Assembly: GCF_002941025.1 (NCBI RefSeq)
Contig: NZ_PTJS01000001.1
Span: forward strand, 310,001-374,000
Direction of reading: 5' to 3'
Length of the DNA stretch: 64,000 nt
DNA from: Streptomyces sp. QL37
GTDB lineage: Bacteria; Actinomycetota; Actinomycetes; Streptomycetales; Streptomycetaceae
Numbering within the stretch: the stretch's first letter is position 1; each line of letters opens with the position of its first letter. Below, piece after piece: positions 41,558 to 51,493 of the stretch. The notes beneath the pieces are model-generated. The model was given only the letters and a program-made list of their open reading frames with translations. It searched no databases and was not told the origin of the DNA. The position numbers and the translations under genes were made by a program.

Positions 41558-42787
41558 TCAGCCGGGACGGTTGGTCTCGGGGAGGCTGATCTCCGTTCCC
41601 CGTCCCTTGGTGAGGTAGAAGAGGATGTACTTCCGGGCCGCCTCGTCGATCGTCCAGGCGAGCGGGGGAACCAGTGGCAGCGGAATCAGCTTCTCCCTGA
41701 AGGCCACCAGCTTCGGCCAGGCGGTGGCGATCGCCTTCTCCCAGAAAGGTTCCTCGGGGATGCCGTCCCAGTCGGCCACCTGGTCTCCGACCAGGTACCG
41801 GGCGAGTGCGTTGACGAGGGGGCGGTCGATGCCGCCCGGGCTGGTCTGTTCCGCGAGCTGTCCCAGCAGGATGTCCGTCAGTTCCACGCCTTCGGGCGTC
41901 GGGCCGAGGATCGGGTCGAGCACCTGCTTGGACTGCGCGTCGGCCTCGTCCCACGTGGCGGGGATGTACTCGTCGCGGATGCCGAGCATGTGTGCGGTCA
42001 CCTGCCACACGTGCAGATAGCCCTCCGCCTCGGTGGAGGTGATCGGGACCTTCCACTCCTGCATCTTCCGCATGGCGTAGGTGGGCAGGCTGTGCCAGGT
42101 GACGAGCATGTCCGCCTGACTGATCGGAGCCGTCTGGCCGCCGCTTGTCCTCGACCAGCCCGGTGAGGCCGGCAGGAGGTGCCGCACCGCCGCGTGCACC
42201 AGCCGGGTCTTGACGGCTTGCACGATGACGTCGCCGTCGGGCCGGTAGGCGTTCAGGTCTCCGACGGCGAACCCGAGCATGCTCGTCTTGGCGACCCGGT
42301 CCTCCATGTCGGCGCCGCCCTTGGAGTAGTAGACGCTGCGCGCCTCCCTCGGGATGGCGGTGCTCAGCATGCCGCCACCCACTCCATTGAGCAGATTGAG
42401 GTAGAGACCCCGGGACTTGTTGAACTCGGCCGCCACTTCCAGCTTGGCCCGGTCGGCCCAGGCCGGCAGTTGGCGCGCCTGTTCCATGTACTCCCGCAGG
42501 TCCGCAGGGAGGGCGGTCGGCAGCGGCTGGTCGTTGCGGGTCCACTGCGGCAGCAACTCGTTGACCCTGGGAACGTCACCCCGGTCGATCACGGCCGCGA
42601 CCAGCCGGTCCACCTCCTCGTCCCAGACCCAGTCGGGGTCGAGCCCCGCCCCCTTACCGGCAATCGAACCGCTCGGCGCCCACGTCCACACGGACCGGGC
42701 GTGAGCCGGTGACGCCATGCCCAGCGCCCCGAACGCGCCTAAAGCCCCGCCGGTGAGCAGCATCCTTCGCCTGCTGAGTCCGTCCAT
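41558..42787 (-). CDS. lcp: Latex clearing protein (rubber oxygenase), copy 1
   Basis: 409 residues. Same family and plan as the downstream copy: Tat signal SRRRMLLTGGALGAFGALGM, mature start near AHARSV, and Glu148, Arg164, Lys167, Thr168 and His198 in identical positions. The copies differ most in the segments 117-140 and 300-345, so they are not a recent duplication. AAGGAGGAG precedes the ATG. It is the promoter-proximal gene of the lcp-lcp-oxiB-oxiA array and is divergent from a TetR regulator. Two enzymes may differ in substrate chain length or expression. Confidence 0.94.
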   Translation of the reverse strand: MDGLSRRRMLLTGGALGAFGALGMASPAHARSVWTWAPSGSIAGKGAGLDPDWVWDEEVDRLVAAVIDRGDVPRVNELLPQWTRNDQPLPTALPADLREYMEQARQLPAWADRAKLEVAAEFNKSRGLYLNLLNGVGGGMLSTAIPREARSVYYSKGGADMEDRVAKTSMLGFAVGDLNAYRPDGDVIVQAVKTRLVHAAVRHLLPASPGWSRTSGGQTAPISQADMLVTWHSLPTYAMRKMQEWKVPITSTEAEGYLHVWQVTAHMLGIRDEYIPATWDEADAQSKQVLDPILGPTPEGVELTDILLGQLAEQTSPGGIDRPLVNALARYLVGDQVADWDGIPEEPFWEKAIATAWPKLVAFREKLIPLPLVPPLAWTIDEAARKYILFYLTKGRGTEISLPETNRPG

Positions 42788-42844
42788 CGTCTCGAACTCC
42801 TCCTTGAGCCCTGTGTGCAGACCTGTAGCCCTGCGACCCTCTTT

Positions 42845-42877
42845 GATACGGTGAAACAGATTGAGCATCTCTGTATC
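42845..42877. promoter_or_regulatory. Candidate regulator site in the lcp-tetR intergenic region
   Basis: GATAC (42845-42849) and GTATC (42873-42877) are inverted arms 23 bases apart, with an inner ACAGA / TCTGT pair. The region lies between the divergent lcp and TetR starts. The symmetry is weak, and no clear -35/-10 was found. Confidence 0.25.
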
Positions 42878-42936
42878 CCAGGGGAGCACAACAGGAGCCT
42901 GGACGCCAGAGTCTCAGCGGAATCAGGGAGGCGATC

Positions 42937-43620
42937 TTGAAACCTGTCCACACGGCTCTCGGTGATTTCTCGGACCGCCCGTCGCTGCTCGACATCGCGT
43001 TCGCCGACGCCGTCCAGGGCGCCGAACAGGATGACGAGATGGCTGCACGCCTGCTCGACGCCGCGTTCGAGCAGTTCTGTCGCATGGGAATCCAACGCTC
43101 CACCATGTCGGACGTGGCACGACTGGCAGGCGTATCCCGCGTCACCGTCTATCGCCGGTACGCTTCCAAGGGCCTGCTGGTCGAGCACGTCGTCCGGCGC
43201 GAGTTCCGGCGCTACTTCGACCAGTTCATCGTCGACATCCGAAGCGCCGGAACCATCGCCGACAGGGTCGCCGTGGGTTTCGTGAGTTCCATGCGCGCGA
43301 TCCGCCACAACCCCCTGATCGGCGGTCTGATGATCGCCGAGCCGGAAGCCATCGTGCCGTCCATGACCAGTGACGGGGGTCGGACCTTGGGCGTGACCCA
43401 GCAGTTCCTCGCGGGGCGCCTCCTCCAGGAACAGTCTGCAGGGAATGTCGCCGGCGATGTCGACGTGGGCCTCGTCGCCGAGATGATGGTCCGGATCTCG
43501 GCGTCCCTGCTGGTCATTCCCAGCCATGTCGTCGACGTCGACGACGAGACGCAGATGCGTGCGGTGGCCGTGCGGTTCCTTGTCCCGATGCTCGGGCTGT
43601 CACGCGACGCCGGCTCGTAA
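42937..43620 (+). CDS. TetR family regulator (LcpR-type)
   Basis: 227 residues. A 35-residue N-terminal arm precedes the HTH region, DAAFEQFCRMGIQRSTMSDVARLAGVSRVTVYRRYASKGLLVEHV (about 42-86), with the TVYRRY recognition helix. The rest is helical. TTG start with GGGAGG five bases upstream. It is divergent from lcp by 149 bases; TetR regulators called LcpR repress lcp in Gordonia and other actinomycetes, so the same job is likely. Confidence 0.85.
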   Translation: MKPVHTALGDFSDRPSLLDIAFADAVQGAEQDDEMAARLLDAAFEQFCRMGIQRSTMSDVARLAGVSRVTVYRRYASKGLLVEHVVRREFRRYFDQFIVDIRSAGTIADRVAVGFVSSMRAIRHNPLIGGLMIAEPEAIVPSMTSDGGRTLGVTQQFLAGRLLQEQSAGNVAGDVDVGLVAEMMVRISASLLVIPSHVVDVDDETQMRAVAVRFLVPMLGLSRDAGS

Positions 43621-44063
43621 CCCGTCGGCCTCGACTCCGCCGCCGGCGCGACGGCCGGTCGGACCGTTCTCCGCACCGGCCGACCGCGAGGCTACGCGCG
43701 CGAAGCGGCCGCACGAACGGCTGGTACGCGGCACTCTCGGCCGCGGCGACCTGCACGTGACGCTGACACGCACTGTTCTCCATCCGGTGAACACGGTCTT
43801 CCAGGTCGGAACGGCCGGCCCTGAACGCTGCCGTGCAGGGCGCGGACCCGCACCTTCCCCAACTGCCGCCATCGCGCTGGTCGGCGAACGCCGCATCCCC
43901 ACGGTCGCCGCCCCTGCCTGCTCACCGTGCGGCCCGGTGCCGCGTGCGAACTCACCGGACAGCGGGCACTCACCCGGAACCGGGCGTCCGCATCATCCGC
44001 GGGCGACGCACTCGCGCGGGAGCCGGCGCGTCGAACGCTCGCGACCTGCCGAGCCGTCCCGCG
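43621..44063. other. 443-base gap without a convincing gene
   Basis: Frames are open on both strands but none gives a recognisable protein or a credible start. It separates the convergent TetR and aldo/keto reductase genes, so no promoter is needed here; it may be decayed sequence. Confidence 0.45.
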
Positions 44064-45083
44064 TCACCTTCGCCGCTGGTCGGCGCCCAGCTCGAAGTCG
44101 CCGTAGCTGTTGTCGACCGGGTTGACCGTGACGCCGGGGGCGACGATCTCGTCGATGGCGTCGAGCACGTCCGGCGAAAGCTTGACGTCGGCGGCGGGCA
44201 GGAACGCCTCCAACTGGTCCATGGTGCGGGGCCCGATGATCGCCGACGTGACGCCGGGATGGTTGATGACAAAGGCCACGGCGAGCTCGATGAGCGTGAG
44301 GCCGGCCTTCTCGGCCAGGACGGCGAGCTGCTCGACGGCGTCGAGCTTGCGCTGGTTGGCGGGGGTGCTCATGTCGAAGCGGGCCGGGGGCCGGGCCGCC
44401 GAAGCGGGCCCCTCGGCGGCGTGCTTGCGGTAGCGGCCGGAGAGCCAGCCTCCGCAGAGCGGACTGTACGTGAGCGTGCCCATGCCGTGGCGGCGCACGG
44501 TGGGAAGCACGTCCTCCTCGATGCCGCGGACCAGGATCGAGTACGGCGGCTGCTCGGTCACGAACCGCTCCAGGTTCCGCTCACGCGAGACCCACTGGGC
44601 CTCGACGATCTGGGAGCCGGAATACGACGAGGAACCGATGTACCGGACCTTGCCCTGGTGGACGAGGTCGGAGAGCGCGCCGAGGGTTTCCGAGACATCG
44701 GTGTCGGGGCTGGGGCGGTGGACCTGGTAGAGGTCGATGTGGTCGGTGCCGAGCCGCCGCAGGGAGTCCTCGACCGCACGGATGATCCAACGCCGCGAGC
44801 CGCCACGCTGGTTGGGGTCGTCCTGGTCCATCGGCATGAAGAACTTCGTCGCCAGGAACACGTTCTCCCGGCGGCCCTTCAGGGCTTTGCCGACGATGTC
44901 CTCCGAGGTGCCGGCGGAGTACACGTCGGCGGTGTCGACGAAGTTGATACCCGCGTCGAGGGCGCGGTGGATGATCCGGATCGAGTCGGCTTCGTCCTCG
45001 TTGCCCCAGGGGCCGAACATCATCGCGCCCAGGCAGAGCGGGCTGACCTGGACTCCGGTGCGGCCTAGCGGTCGGTACTGCAT
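44064..45083 (-). CDS. Aldo/keto reductase
   Basis: 339 residues. [21 protein letters not shown] is the classical AKR start, [19 protein letters not shown] holds the catalytic Asp and Tyr, and [12 protein letters not shown] the later His. It belongs to the AKR11/AKR12-like group of NADPH-dependent oxidoreductases. GAGGAG precedes the ATG. It lies 28 bases downstream of the MmyB-like regulator on the same strand and probably shares its transcript. The substrate is unknown. Confidence 0.93.
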   Translation of the reverse strand: MQYRPLGRTGVQVSPLCLGAMMFGPWGNEDEADSIRIIHRALDAGINFVDTADVYSAGTSEDIVGKALKGRRENVFLATKFFMPMDQDDPNQRGGSRRWIIRAVEDSLRRLGTDHIDLYQVHRPSPDTDVSETLGALSDLVHQGKVRYIGSSSYSGSQIVEAQWVSRERNLERFVTEQPPYSILVRGIEEDVLPTVRRHGMGTLTYSPLCGGWLSGRYRKHAAEGPASAARPPARFDMSTPANQRKLDAVEQLAVLAEKAGLTLIELAVAFVINHPGVTSAIIGPRTMDQLEAFLPAADVKLSPDVLDAIDEIVAPGVTVNPVDNSYGDFELGADQRRR

Positions 45084-45111
45084 GAAAGTGCTCTCCTCGA
45101 TGGTGTGGTGG

Positions 45112-46008
45112 TCAGTCGTTCCCGGTGGGAACGGCGGTGCCGGAACTCGCCCAGCTGGCGAGCAGGCCCAAGGCCTGCCGCTCCCGGGAGTCCGGTTCGG
45201 GGGTGTAGAAGTTGAGACGCAGGCCGGGATCGGCCGGCAGGTCCATCGCCTCGTAAGGCAGCGCGAGATCGCCGACCAGCGGGTGGTGAAGGTTCTTGAC
45301 ACCGGAACGGTGGATCTTCACGTCATGGCGCGCCCACCGGCGGGCGAAGTCGTCACTCCTGGTCGTCAGCTCGCCGATCAGATCGGTGAGCGCCTTGTCG
45401 TGGGGCGACCGGCCCGTCTCGGTGCGCAGAAAGGCCACCGCGTCGTCGGCGCCCCTCTCCCAGTCGGTCCAGAACTCCTGGCCCGCAGGGTCGAGGAACA
45501 TGAAGCGGGCACTGTTGACCGGACCGCGCCTGGCGAAGAGCGGCGAGTCGAAGACGGGTGCGTACAGCGCCCGCCCCAGTGAGTTGGCGGCCAGGATGTC
45601 GAAGCGCGCGTTGCGCACGTACGCCGGCACGTCGGTCATCGAGTCGAGCAGCCGCAGGATCGTGGGCCGCACGCGGGACGCGGTCACCGTGGGCCGTCGG
45701 CCCGAAGGCGTCGCCGCGCGGGCCAGGTCGTAGAGGTGGGTGCGCTCGGCCTCGTCCAGCTGGAGCGCGTGCGCGAGGGCGTCGAGCACCGAGTCCGAAG
45801 CGCCTGTGAGATTCCCACGTTCGAGCCGGATGTAGTAGTCCACACTCATGCCCGCGAGCAGGGCCACCTCCTCGCGGCGAAGACCGGCGACACGACGGTT
45901 CCCGCCGTAGACCGGCAGCCCGGCCTGCTCCGGGGTGATCCGAGCCCGTCGAGTGCTCAGGAACTCGCGGACCTCGGCCGCCGGAATCCTCCTGCCGCTC
46001 TCAGCCAT
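45112..46008 (-). CDS. XRE family regulator with MmyB-like ligand-binding domain
   Basis: 298 residues. The N-terminal helix-turn-helix, [24 protein letters not shown] (about 40-65), is the invariant signature of the MmyB-like group, and the rest (about 105-285) is the PAS-like MLTR domain ([26 protein letters not shown]), which binds fatty-acid-like ligands in the methylenomycin regulator. These genes usually regulate an adjacent reductase; here an aldo/keto reductase follows directly and an MFS exporter with a second aldo/keto reductase is divergent. ATG chosen for family length; the frame is open 11 codons further. Confidence 0.9.
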   Translation of the reverse strand: MAESGRRIPAAEVREFLSTRRARITPEQAGLPVYGGNRRVAGLRREEVALLAGMSVDYYIRLERGNLTGASDSVLDALAHALQLDEAERTHLYDLARAATPSGRRPTVTASRVRPTILRLLDSMTDVPAYVRNARFDILAANSLGRALYAPVFDSPLFARRGPVNSARFMFLDPAGQEFWTDWERGADDAVAFLRTETGRSPHDKALTDLIGELTTRSDDFARRWARHDVKIHRSGVKNLHHPLVGDLALPYEAMDLPADPGLRLNFYTPEPDSRERQALGLLASWASSGTAVPTGND

Positions 46009-46252
46009 GCTCAGGCCCCGGAGCTTCCGCGGTGGCAGCAAGGGCGGACATGCCCTGACTCCTTCCGGTCAGCATGAATTCTGTACTGGTCTCCTCACGG
46101 TAGATCCGCAGCCGGGAGCGTGCGAGGTACTGCCATTACCTGGAAGAGCAGTGACTCCCACCTGCGGGCCGAGGCGCGGTTCTCTGGAGAAGGCCGGAGT
46201 CCCGGCCGTCCATTGCCCCGGGCCGACCCTGAGCCCGAACTGAAGGAGCACC

Positions 46253-47760
46253 GTGTCCGGAACCGGCACCGTCCCCGCCGGGCGTACAGCAGGCCCGACC
46301 CCTCGGCGGGCCGCCGGAGCGCCAGGTGATCCGGCCACCGCCGCACCGCCCCCGGCGGCGCAACCGCACAGGGCTCCGGTGCACGCGACACTGATCCTTG
46401 CGATCATCTGCGTCAGCTATTTCATGGTCATCCTGGACAACTCCATCGTGTTCACCGGGCTGCCCCAGATCCGGTCCGACATGGGCTTCTCCGAGTCCGG
46501 TCTGTCCTGGATCACCAACGCCTACGTCCTGGTCTTCGGCGGACTGCTGCTCCTGGGCGCCCGGGCCGGTGACCTGTTCGGCCACCGCAGGGTATTCGTC
46601 CTCTCCTTGATCGTCTTCTCGCTGACCTCCCTCCTGGTCGGGGCCGCTCAGAGCCAGTGGTGGCTGATCGGCGCCCGGGCGTTGCAGGGCGTCGGGGCAG
46701 CTGTTCTGGCCCCCTCGGCTCTGTCGCTGCTCACGCGCAGTTCCCCGAGGGCAGGGCACGGAACCGGGCGATGGCCGCATACAGTGCGGTCGCGGGTCTC
46801 GGAGCCGCATTCGGACTGGTCGTCGGAGGTCTCGTCGCGGATCTGATCTCGTGGCGGGCCGGGTTCTTCCTGAACGTGCCGGTCGGCATCGTGATGATGG
46901 TGCCGGCAGTGCGGTTCCTGCCCGAGACCGGCCGTCGGCAGGGCCGCTTCGACGTTCCCGGCGCGCTACTGGCGACGCTGGGCTCGACCGCCCTGGTCCT
47001 CGGCATCGTCGATGCGCCCGACCTCGGACGGGCCGCGCCGGCCACCCTGATACCGCTGGTGGTGGGTGCGCTGATGCTCGTCCTATTCGTCCGGGTGGAG
47101 CGGCGGGCCGCACGGCCGATCGTGCCGCTGCGACTGTTCGCGAGCCGGGAGAGCAGCGGCGCCTACGTCACCCGGATGCTCTACATGGGCGCGATGATCG
47201 GGTTCTTCTTCTTCACCGCACAGTTCGTGCAGAGCGTCTACCACTGGACGCCGTTGCAGGCCGGCCTCGCGTTCCTGCCGATGACGCTGGTCAATTTCGT
47301 CCTCGCGGTCCAGGTGCCGCGGTTGCTGGAGCGGGTGAGTAGGCCGAAAGTGCTGCTTACCGGGGTCGTCCTGACCACGGCCGGCATGGCCTGGCTCAGC
47401 CGGCTCGACCTGCACACCCCCTACATGACGGGAGTGGCACTGCCCATGGTCCTCATCGGCGCCGGACAGGGGCTGGCCTTGGCGCCCATGACCTTGAGCG
47501 GAGTCGACGGCGTCGCGCCGGCGGACGCGGGCGCCGCTTCGGGCCTGGTCAACACCGTGCACCAGATCGGCAGCGCACTGAGCCTGAGCATCCTGACCGC
47601 CGTGGCCGCCGCTGCCTCCACCGGCCACGAGGCCGCCGACATCGCAGCCCGCTCGGGCGCCGCTCTGACCGGCTCCGCCGTCCTGCTCGCTTCGGCGGTC
47701 CTGGCCGTCCTGATCCTCATCGTGCCCTCACGGGCCACCCCCACCGAAAGGTCCCTGTGA
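46253..47760 (+). pseudogene. MFS transporter (EmrB/QacA DHA2 type), frameshifted
   Basis: The two parts together give a 14-helix drug-exporter-like protein. The first frame (from GTG 46253) covers helices 1-4, LILAIICVSYFMVILDNSIV and LVFGGLLLLGARAGDLFGHRR, up to APSALSLLTR near 46735. The rest continues in the next frame as FPEGRARNRAMAAYSAVAGLGAAFG to PSRATPTERSL and the stop at 47760. A single-base deletion explains the break (LLT then QFPEGRARN). No slippery heptamer is present, so programmed shifting is unlikely; a sequencing error is possible. It is divergent from the MmyB-like regulator and overlaps the next reductase gene. Confidence 0.85.
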
Positions 47761-48644
47761 TGCAGACCCTCACCCTCAACAACGGCGTCGAGATGCCCGC
47801 CCTCGGCCTCGGCGTCTTCCAGACCCCGCCGGACGAGACCCGGGCCGCCGTCACGGCCGCGCTCGACCTCGGCTACCGGCACATCGACACCGCCGCCGCG
47901 TACGGCAACGAACGCGAGGTCGGCCGAGCCATCCGTGAATCGGCCGTACCCCGCGAGGAGATCTTCGTCGAGACGAAGATCTGGATCAGCGACTACGGCT
48001 ACGACGAGACTCTGCACGGCTTCGACAAGAGCGCCGCCAAACTGGGCGTCGACCGTATCGACCTGCTCATCCTGCACCAGGCCCTCCCGTCGGACTTCGA
48101 CAAGACCCTCGCCGCCTACCGCGCTCTCGAGAAGCTCCTGGCGGACGGCAAGGTCCGGGCCATCGGCGTCAGCAACTTCATGGTCGAGCACCTGACCGCG
48201 CTGCTCGACGCCACGACCGTCGTCCCGGCGGTCAACCAGTTGGAGATCCATCCGTACTTCCAGCAGCGCACCGTCCTCGACTTCGATGACGAGCACGGCA
48301 TCCTCAACCAGGCGTGGTCCCCCATCGGCGGCATCACCTTCTACCCGGGGTACGGGGAGAACCGCAGGAGCGTCCTGGAGGACACCGTCGTCACCGGCAT
48401 CGCTGAGGCGCACGGCAAGAGCCCGGCCCAGGTCTTGCTGCGCTGGGGGCTCCAGCACGGCCGCTCGGTCATCCCCAAGTCCACCAAGCGGCACCGGATC
48501 GCTGAGAACATCGACGTCTTCGACTTCGAGCTGACCATGGACGAGCTCAAGGCCCTCGACGCCCTGGAGACCGGCCGCCGCGGGGGTCCCGACCCGGAGG
48601 CCGTCACCCTCGCGGACTTCGGCCGTGCCATCCCCGAAGCCTGA
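47760..48644 (+). CDS. Aldo/keto reductase (AKR5-like)
   Basis: 294 residues. NGVEMPALGLGVFQTPP, then GYRHIDTAAAYGNEREVGRAI with the catalytic Asp and Tyr, LLILHQALP with His, and VIPKSTKRHRIAENIDVFDFEL near the C-terminus: 2,5-diketo-gluconate-reductase-like family. The ATG overlaps the stop codon of the MFS gene (TGATG), with GAAAGG upstream, so its translation may depend on the exporter reading frame; the frameshift there could lower its expression. Confidence 0.93.
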   Translation: MQTLTLNNGVEMPALGLGVFQTPPDETRAAVTAALDLGYRHIDTAAAYGNEREVGRAIRESAVPREEIFVETKIWISDYGYDETLHGFDKSAAKLGVDRIDLLILHQALPSDFDKTLAAYRALEKLLADGKVRAIGVSNFMVEHLTALLDATTVVPAVNQLEIHPYFQQRTVLDFDDEHGILNQAWSPIGGITFYPGYGENRRSVLEDTVVTGIAEAHGKSPAQVLLRWGLQHGRSVIPKSTKRHRIAENIDVFDFELTMDELKALDALETGRRGGPDPEAVTLADFGRAIPEA

Positions 48645-49155
48645 CATCGCGTCGGTCGGTGAGCGGCGAAGCGGAGCGCACCCACGGGTGGCTGGCATGG
48701 GAATGCCGCGGAACATCGAGCAGTTGCGCCCCCAAGCGATCGCAGACGGACACATCGATTGCGCCTGTGTCCCAGCGACCGAGACCAACCTTCTGCTCGC
48801 GCTCACCGGCTTCGCGCCCCTCATCGGACTGGGCGTGATCGATCCCCAGGACGTGCTCAAGGCCGTAGTTCAGCACCTGGACAGATTGTTCGACTAGATC
48901 CGAACTGCGACCGGGCGCCAACCGACGAGTTCGAAGCCCGGTTGCGCGGATGCCTGCTCGTCGGCCCCAGGGGATGCGGAGCCTGCCGCCTCGCATGGCG
49001 CCGAATACCGCGAGGGATCGCCCCAGCCGCTGGACGAGGCGAGGAAGGCCGGCCGTCCGAGAAGACGACCCGCGGCAAGCGCGACTGCGCCCCCGAGCCG
49101 TGGCGTCGGCGGGCCGCAGGCGTGCTCGGAGACGTGACGCGCGCATCACCCCAGC
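48645..49155. other. 511-base gap with a possible gene fragment
   Basis: Lies between convergent genes. Apart from the short frame at 48697-48897 nothing coding is evident. No strong hairpin was found. Confidence 0.4.
48697..48897 (+). pseudogene. Short open frame, possible remnant of a regulator
   Basis: 66 codons reading MGMPRNIEQLRPQAIADGHI and ending LLLALTGFAPLIGLGVIDPQ then DVLKAVVQHLDRLFD. The composition is that of a real helical protein, and the C-terminal part looks like the last helices of a TetR ligand domain, but no HTH is present upstream and no ribosome site is clear. Identification is a guess. Confidence 0.3.
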
Positions 49156-50121
49156 TCAGCGCACCCGCCCCCGCGGTTTCAGCGCCACCGGAGGCAGGGC
49201 GGGGGCGGGCAGCCGACCGCCGTCGTAGCCGTCGACCTCACCGAAGCGGGCACCGTCCGCCCACGCCTGCCGCGCCTCCTCGATCTCCTCGTGGGACCGC
49301 CCGATGAAGTTCCACCACATGACGATCTCCTCCTCGAACGGCTCGCCGCCGAGGAGCATCAGCCCGGCGTCGGACTCGGCACGCAGCGGCAGTTCGGTGC
49401 GGCCGCAGCCGAGGTAGAGCATCGATCCCGGGAGGACCGGAACACCGTCGACCCGGGCCTCACCGGACATCGCCAGCACGGCGTACTCGAAGTCGGGGTC
49501 GATCGGCAGCCGGGCTTCCGCGCCGCTGGCCAGGGTCAGATCGGCTCCGACGATCGGGGTGTAGGAGCGGCCGGGCGACACGGCTCCGTCGAGTTCACCC
49601 AGGATCACGGTGGCGGTGACCCCCGGCGCCGTGACGGTGGGCAGGTCGATGTGGTGCTGGAAGTGCGGCTCCACCTGCCGGTCGGCGTCGGGCAGCGCCA
49701 CCCAGAGCTGGGCGCCGTGCAGAAGCCTGGCGTGTGGCTTGGGGCTCTCCTCGGAGTGGCTGATGGCTCTGCCGGAAGTCATCAGACCCAGCTCCCGCGG
49801 GCGGATCTGCTGAAGGCTGCCCAAGCTGTCCCGGTGCAGCACCTCACCTTCGTGCAGCCAGCTGACCGTCTGCAGCCCCATGTGGGGGTGCGGCGGCACC
49901 TGCATCCCGGGCTCGTCGGCGATGTCGTCGGGACCGTAGTGATCCACGAACGCCCAGGCGCCGACCATGCGGCGTCCAAGATTGGGCAGCAGTCTGCGCA
50001 CCTCGGTCGATTCGCCGAGCTGGACATGGCGCGGGGTGAGGAGTTCACGTACCGGTTCGGCGACGACGAAGCCGCGTCCTCCGCAGACGGAGAGAGCGGC
50101 CTGGCGATCGAGATTGCTCAT
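49156..50121 (-). CDS. Pirin family protein
   Basis: 321 residues, two cupin domains. Metal ligands are in VPPHPHMGLQTVSWLHEGEVLHRDSLG (His, His, His, Glu), followed by IRPRELGLMTSGRAISHSEE; the C-terminal half has MWWNFIGRSHEEIEEARQAW, a standard pirin ending. Bacterial pirins can act as quercetinases or bind metabolic enzymes such as pyruvate dehydrogenase E1; the role here is open. ATG start with only a weak AGG upstream. Divergent from the TPR gene; the spacer holds a partly symmetric TTGAACATTCCA element near 50180. Confidence 0.9.
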   Translation of the reverse strand: MSNLDRQAALSVCGGRGFVVAEPVRELLTPRHVQLGESTEVRRLLPNLGRRMVGAWAFVDHYGPDDIADEPGMQVPPHPHMGLQTVSWLHEGEVLHRDSLGSLQQIRPRELGLMTSGRAISHSEESPKPHARLLHGAQLWVALPDADRQVEPHFQHHIDLPTVTAPGVTATVILGELDGAVSPGRSYTPIVGADLTLASGAEARLPIDPDFEYAVLAMSGEARVDGVPVLPGSMLYLGCGRTELPLRAESDAGLMLLGGEPFEEEIVMWWNFIGRSHEEIEEARQAWADGARFGEVDGYDGGRLPAPALPPVALKPRGRVR

Positions 50122-50240
50122 GGCGCACAACCTATTCCCGTACGGCCGTGGAGCGCCGGTCCCACGCCGAAATTTTAGTGGAATGTTCAACCACCATGCG
50201 GTGTTGACGGGTCTGTAGACATCGCGGCCGAGGAGGAGAA

Positions 50241-50618
50241 GTGGAAGACACCTACTACGAGTTCGGTACACCCGCCGACCGCTGGGACCGGGCCCAGCTG
50301 TTCTTCGAGGCGAAGGAGTACCTGACCGCGGCGCGGATCCTCGGCGGGCTCGTGCATGAGGTACCGGAGCAGATCGCGCCGCGGCTGCTGCTGGCTCGCT
50401 CCTACTACCACTCGGCCAGGCTCACCAAGGCCGAGGCGGAGCTCCGCGAGGTGCTGGAGCGCAGTCCTGTCGAGGACTACGCGCGGCTGATGCTCGGGCG
50501 CACCCTCGAGCGTCAGGGCCGGCACGCGGAGGCTGCCCCACATCTGCGGATGGCTCACGCGATGACCGGGGACCTCGGACCCGGGCTTCCGGCCCCGGAG
50601 CAGCAGAACCAGGGGTGA
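50241..50618 (+). CDS. Tetratricopeptide repeat protein
   Basis: 125 residues. At least three TPR-like helical pairs are visible: RWDRAQLFFEAKEYLTAARIL, IAPRLLLARSYYHSARLTKAEAEL and DYARLMLGRTLERQGRHAEAAPHL. A protein-interaction scaffold, cytoplasmic, no catalytic motif. GTG start with GGAGGAG five bases upstream. Its partner may be the divergent pirin, a pairing seen in other Streptomyces to my knowledge, but that is an inference. Confidence 0.85.
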   Translation: MEDTYYEFGTPADRWDRAQLFFEAKEYLTAARILGGLVHEVPEQIAPRLLLARSYYHSARLTKAEAELREVLERSPVEDYARLMLGRTLERQGRHAEAAPHLRMAHAMTGDLGPGLPAPEQQNQG

Positions 50619-50669
50619 CACACCCACACCGGCCGGGAGGGGTGGCCAACGCTCCACTCCCCCGGCCGG

Positions 50670-51365
50670 TCACCTTTCCGCGTTCGACACCCGGTCCAGC
50701 CATTCGGTCATGAGCGCCGATTCGGCCGTACTGAGCCCGGATCCGTGCGACCGGCGCAGCAGGGCGCCTAGCCGGGCGGCGGCGGAGGGGACTTCGGTGT
50801 CCACCGGTTCGCTCACGCGCGCGTCCGGGGTGAAGACGGCGGCGTGCACGGCGTCGCGGACACGCACCGACACCCCGGCGTCCTGGAAGGTCGCGGGCCG
50901 GGAGACCAGCATCAGCGCGACACCCGTCGTGGCCGACATGATCATCTGAGCGGCCAGTTCGGGAGCTACGCGCAGCTTCCCCTGTTCGGCTGCCCGCTCC
51001 AGGTCCCGGGTCAGAATGCGGTGCGACTCGGAGGCGGCCGCCGGCGGGGTCCGCATCGCCGGGGAGTTCATCAGCCGGTACAGATTTCGGTTCCGCAGAG
51101 CGAAATCGACATGACTGTCCCAGCCGTTACGTAGATCCTCGACCGGATCGGTGGTCTCGCCCCGCTCCCGCTTGGTCGCCAGATAGGCCTCGAAGCCATG
51201 GTCGACGACTGCCGACAACAGGCCTTCCTTGTCCCCGAAGTATCTGTAGAGCGCAGGCGCTCCGACCTGCGCCGCCTCGCACACGGCCCGCGTGGAGATG
51301 TCCCCGTCGGGGGAGTCCGCGACCAGCCGGGCCGCGACTTCGAGGATGCGCGTTCGTGTACTCAT
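50670..51365 (-). CDS. TetR family transcriptional regulator
   Basis: 231 residues. HTH DISTRAVCEAAQVGAPALYRYFGDKEGLLSAVVDHG at about 22-57 with ALYRYF as recognition helix. The C-terminal part is the TetR_C ligand domain. No ribosome site precedes the ATG, and a TAGCGT hexamer ends seven bases before it, so leaderless translation is likely. It is transcribed in the same direction as the upstream SDR gene (129 bases away), and may control it. GTAC repeats spaced five bases apart near 51390-51402 are a possible own operator. Confidence 0.85.
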   Translation of the reverse strand: MSTRTRILEVAARLVADSPDGDISTRAVCEAAQVGAPALYRYFGDKEGLLSAVVDHGFEAYLATKRERGETTDPVEDLRNGWDSHVDFALRNRNLYRLMNSPAMRTPPAAASESHRILTRDLERAAEQGKLRVAPELAAQMIMSATTGVALMLVSRPATFQDAGVSVRVRDAVHAAVFTPDARVSEPVDTEVPSAAARLGALLRRSHGSGLSTAESALMTEWLDRVSNAER

Positions 51366-51493
51366 CGGAGGGACGCTATCAAGCGCTGTACGGGGTGTAC
51401 CGGGCGGTGAGTCCGGGGGCGGCCCACCCTTCGCGGCCTGCCCTTCGGCATGCGGGACCACGGTGCAACGCGCATGGCTGGAGAGCCGCCCGG

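Noticed and set aside
46730..46750. Programmed ribosomal frameshifting in the MFS gene
   Set aside because: No slippery heptamer or downstream structure at the junction; simple loss of one base fits better.
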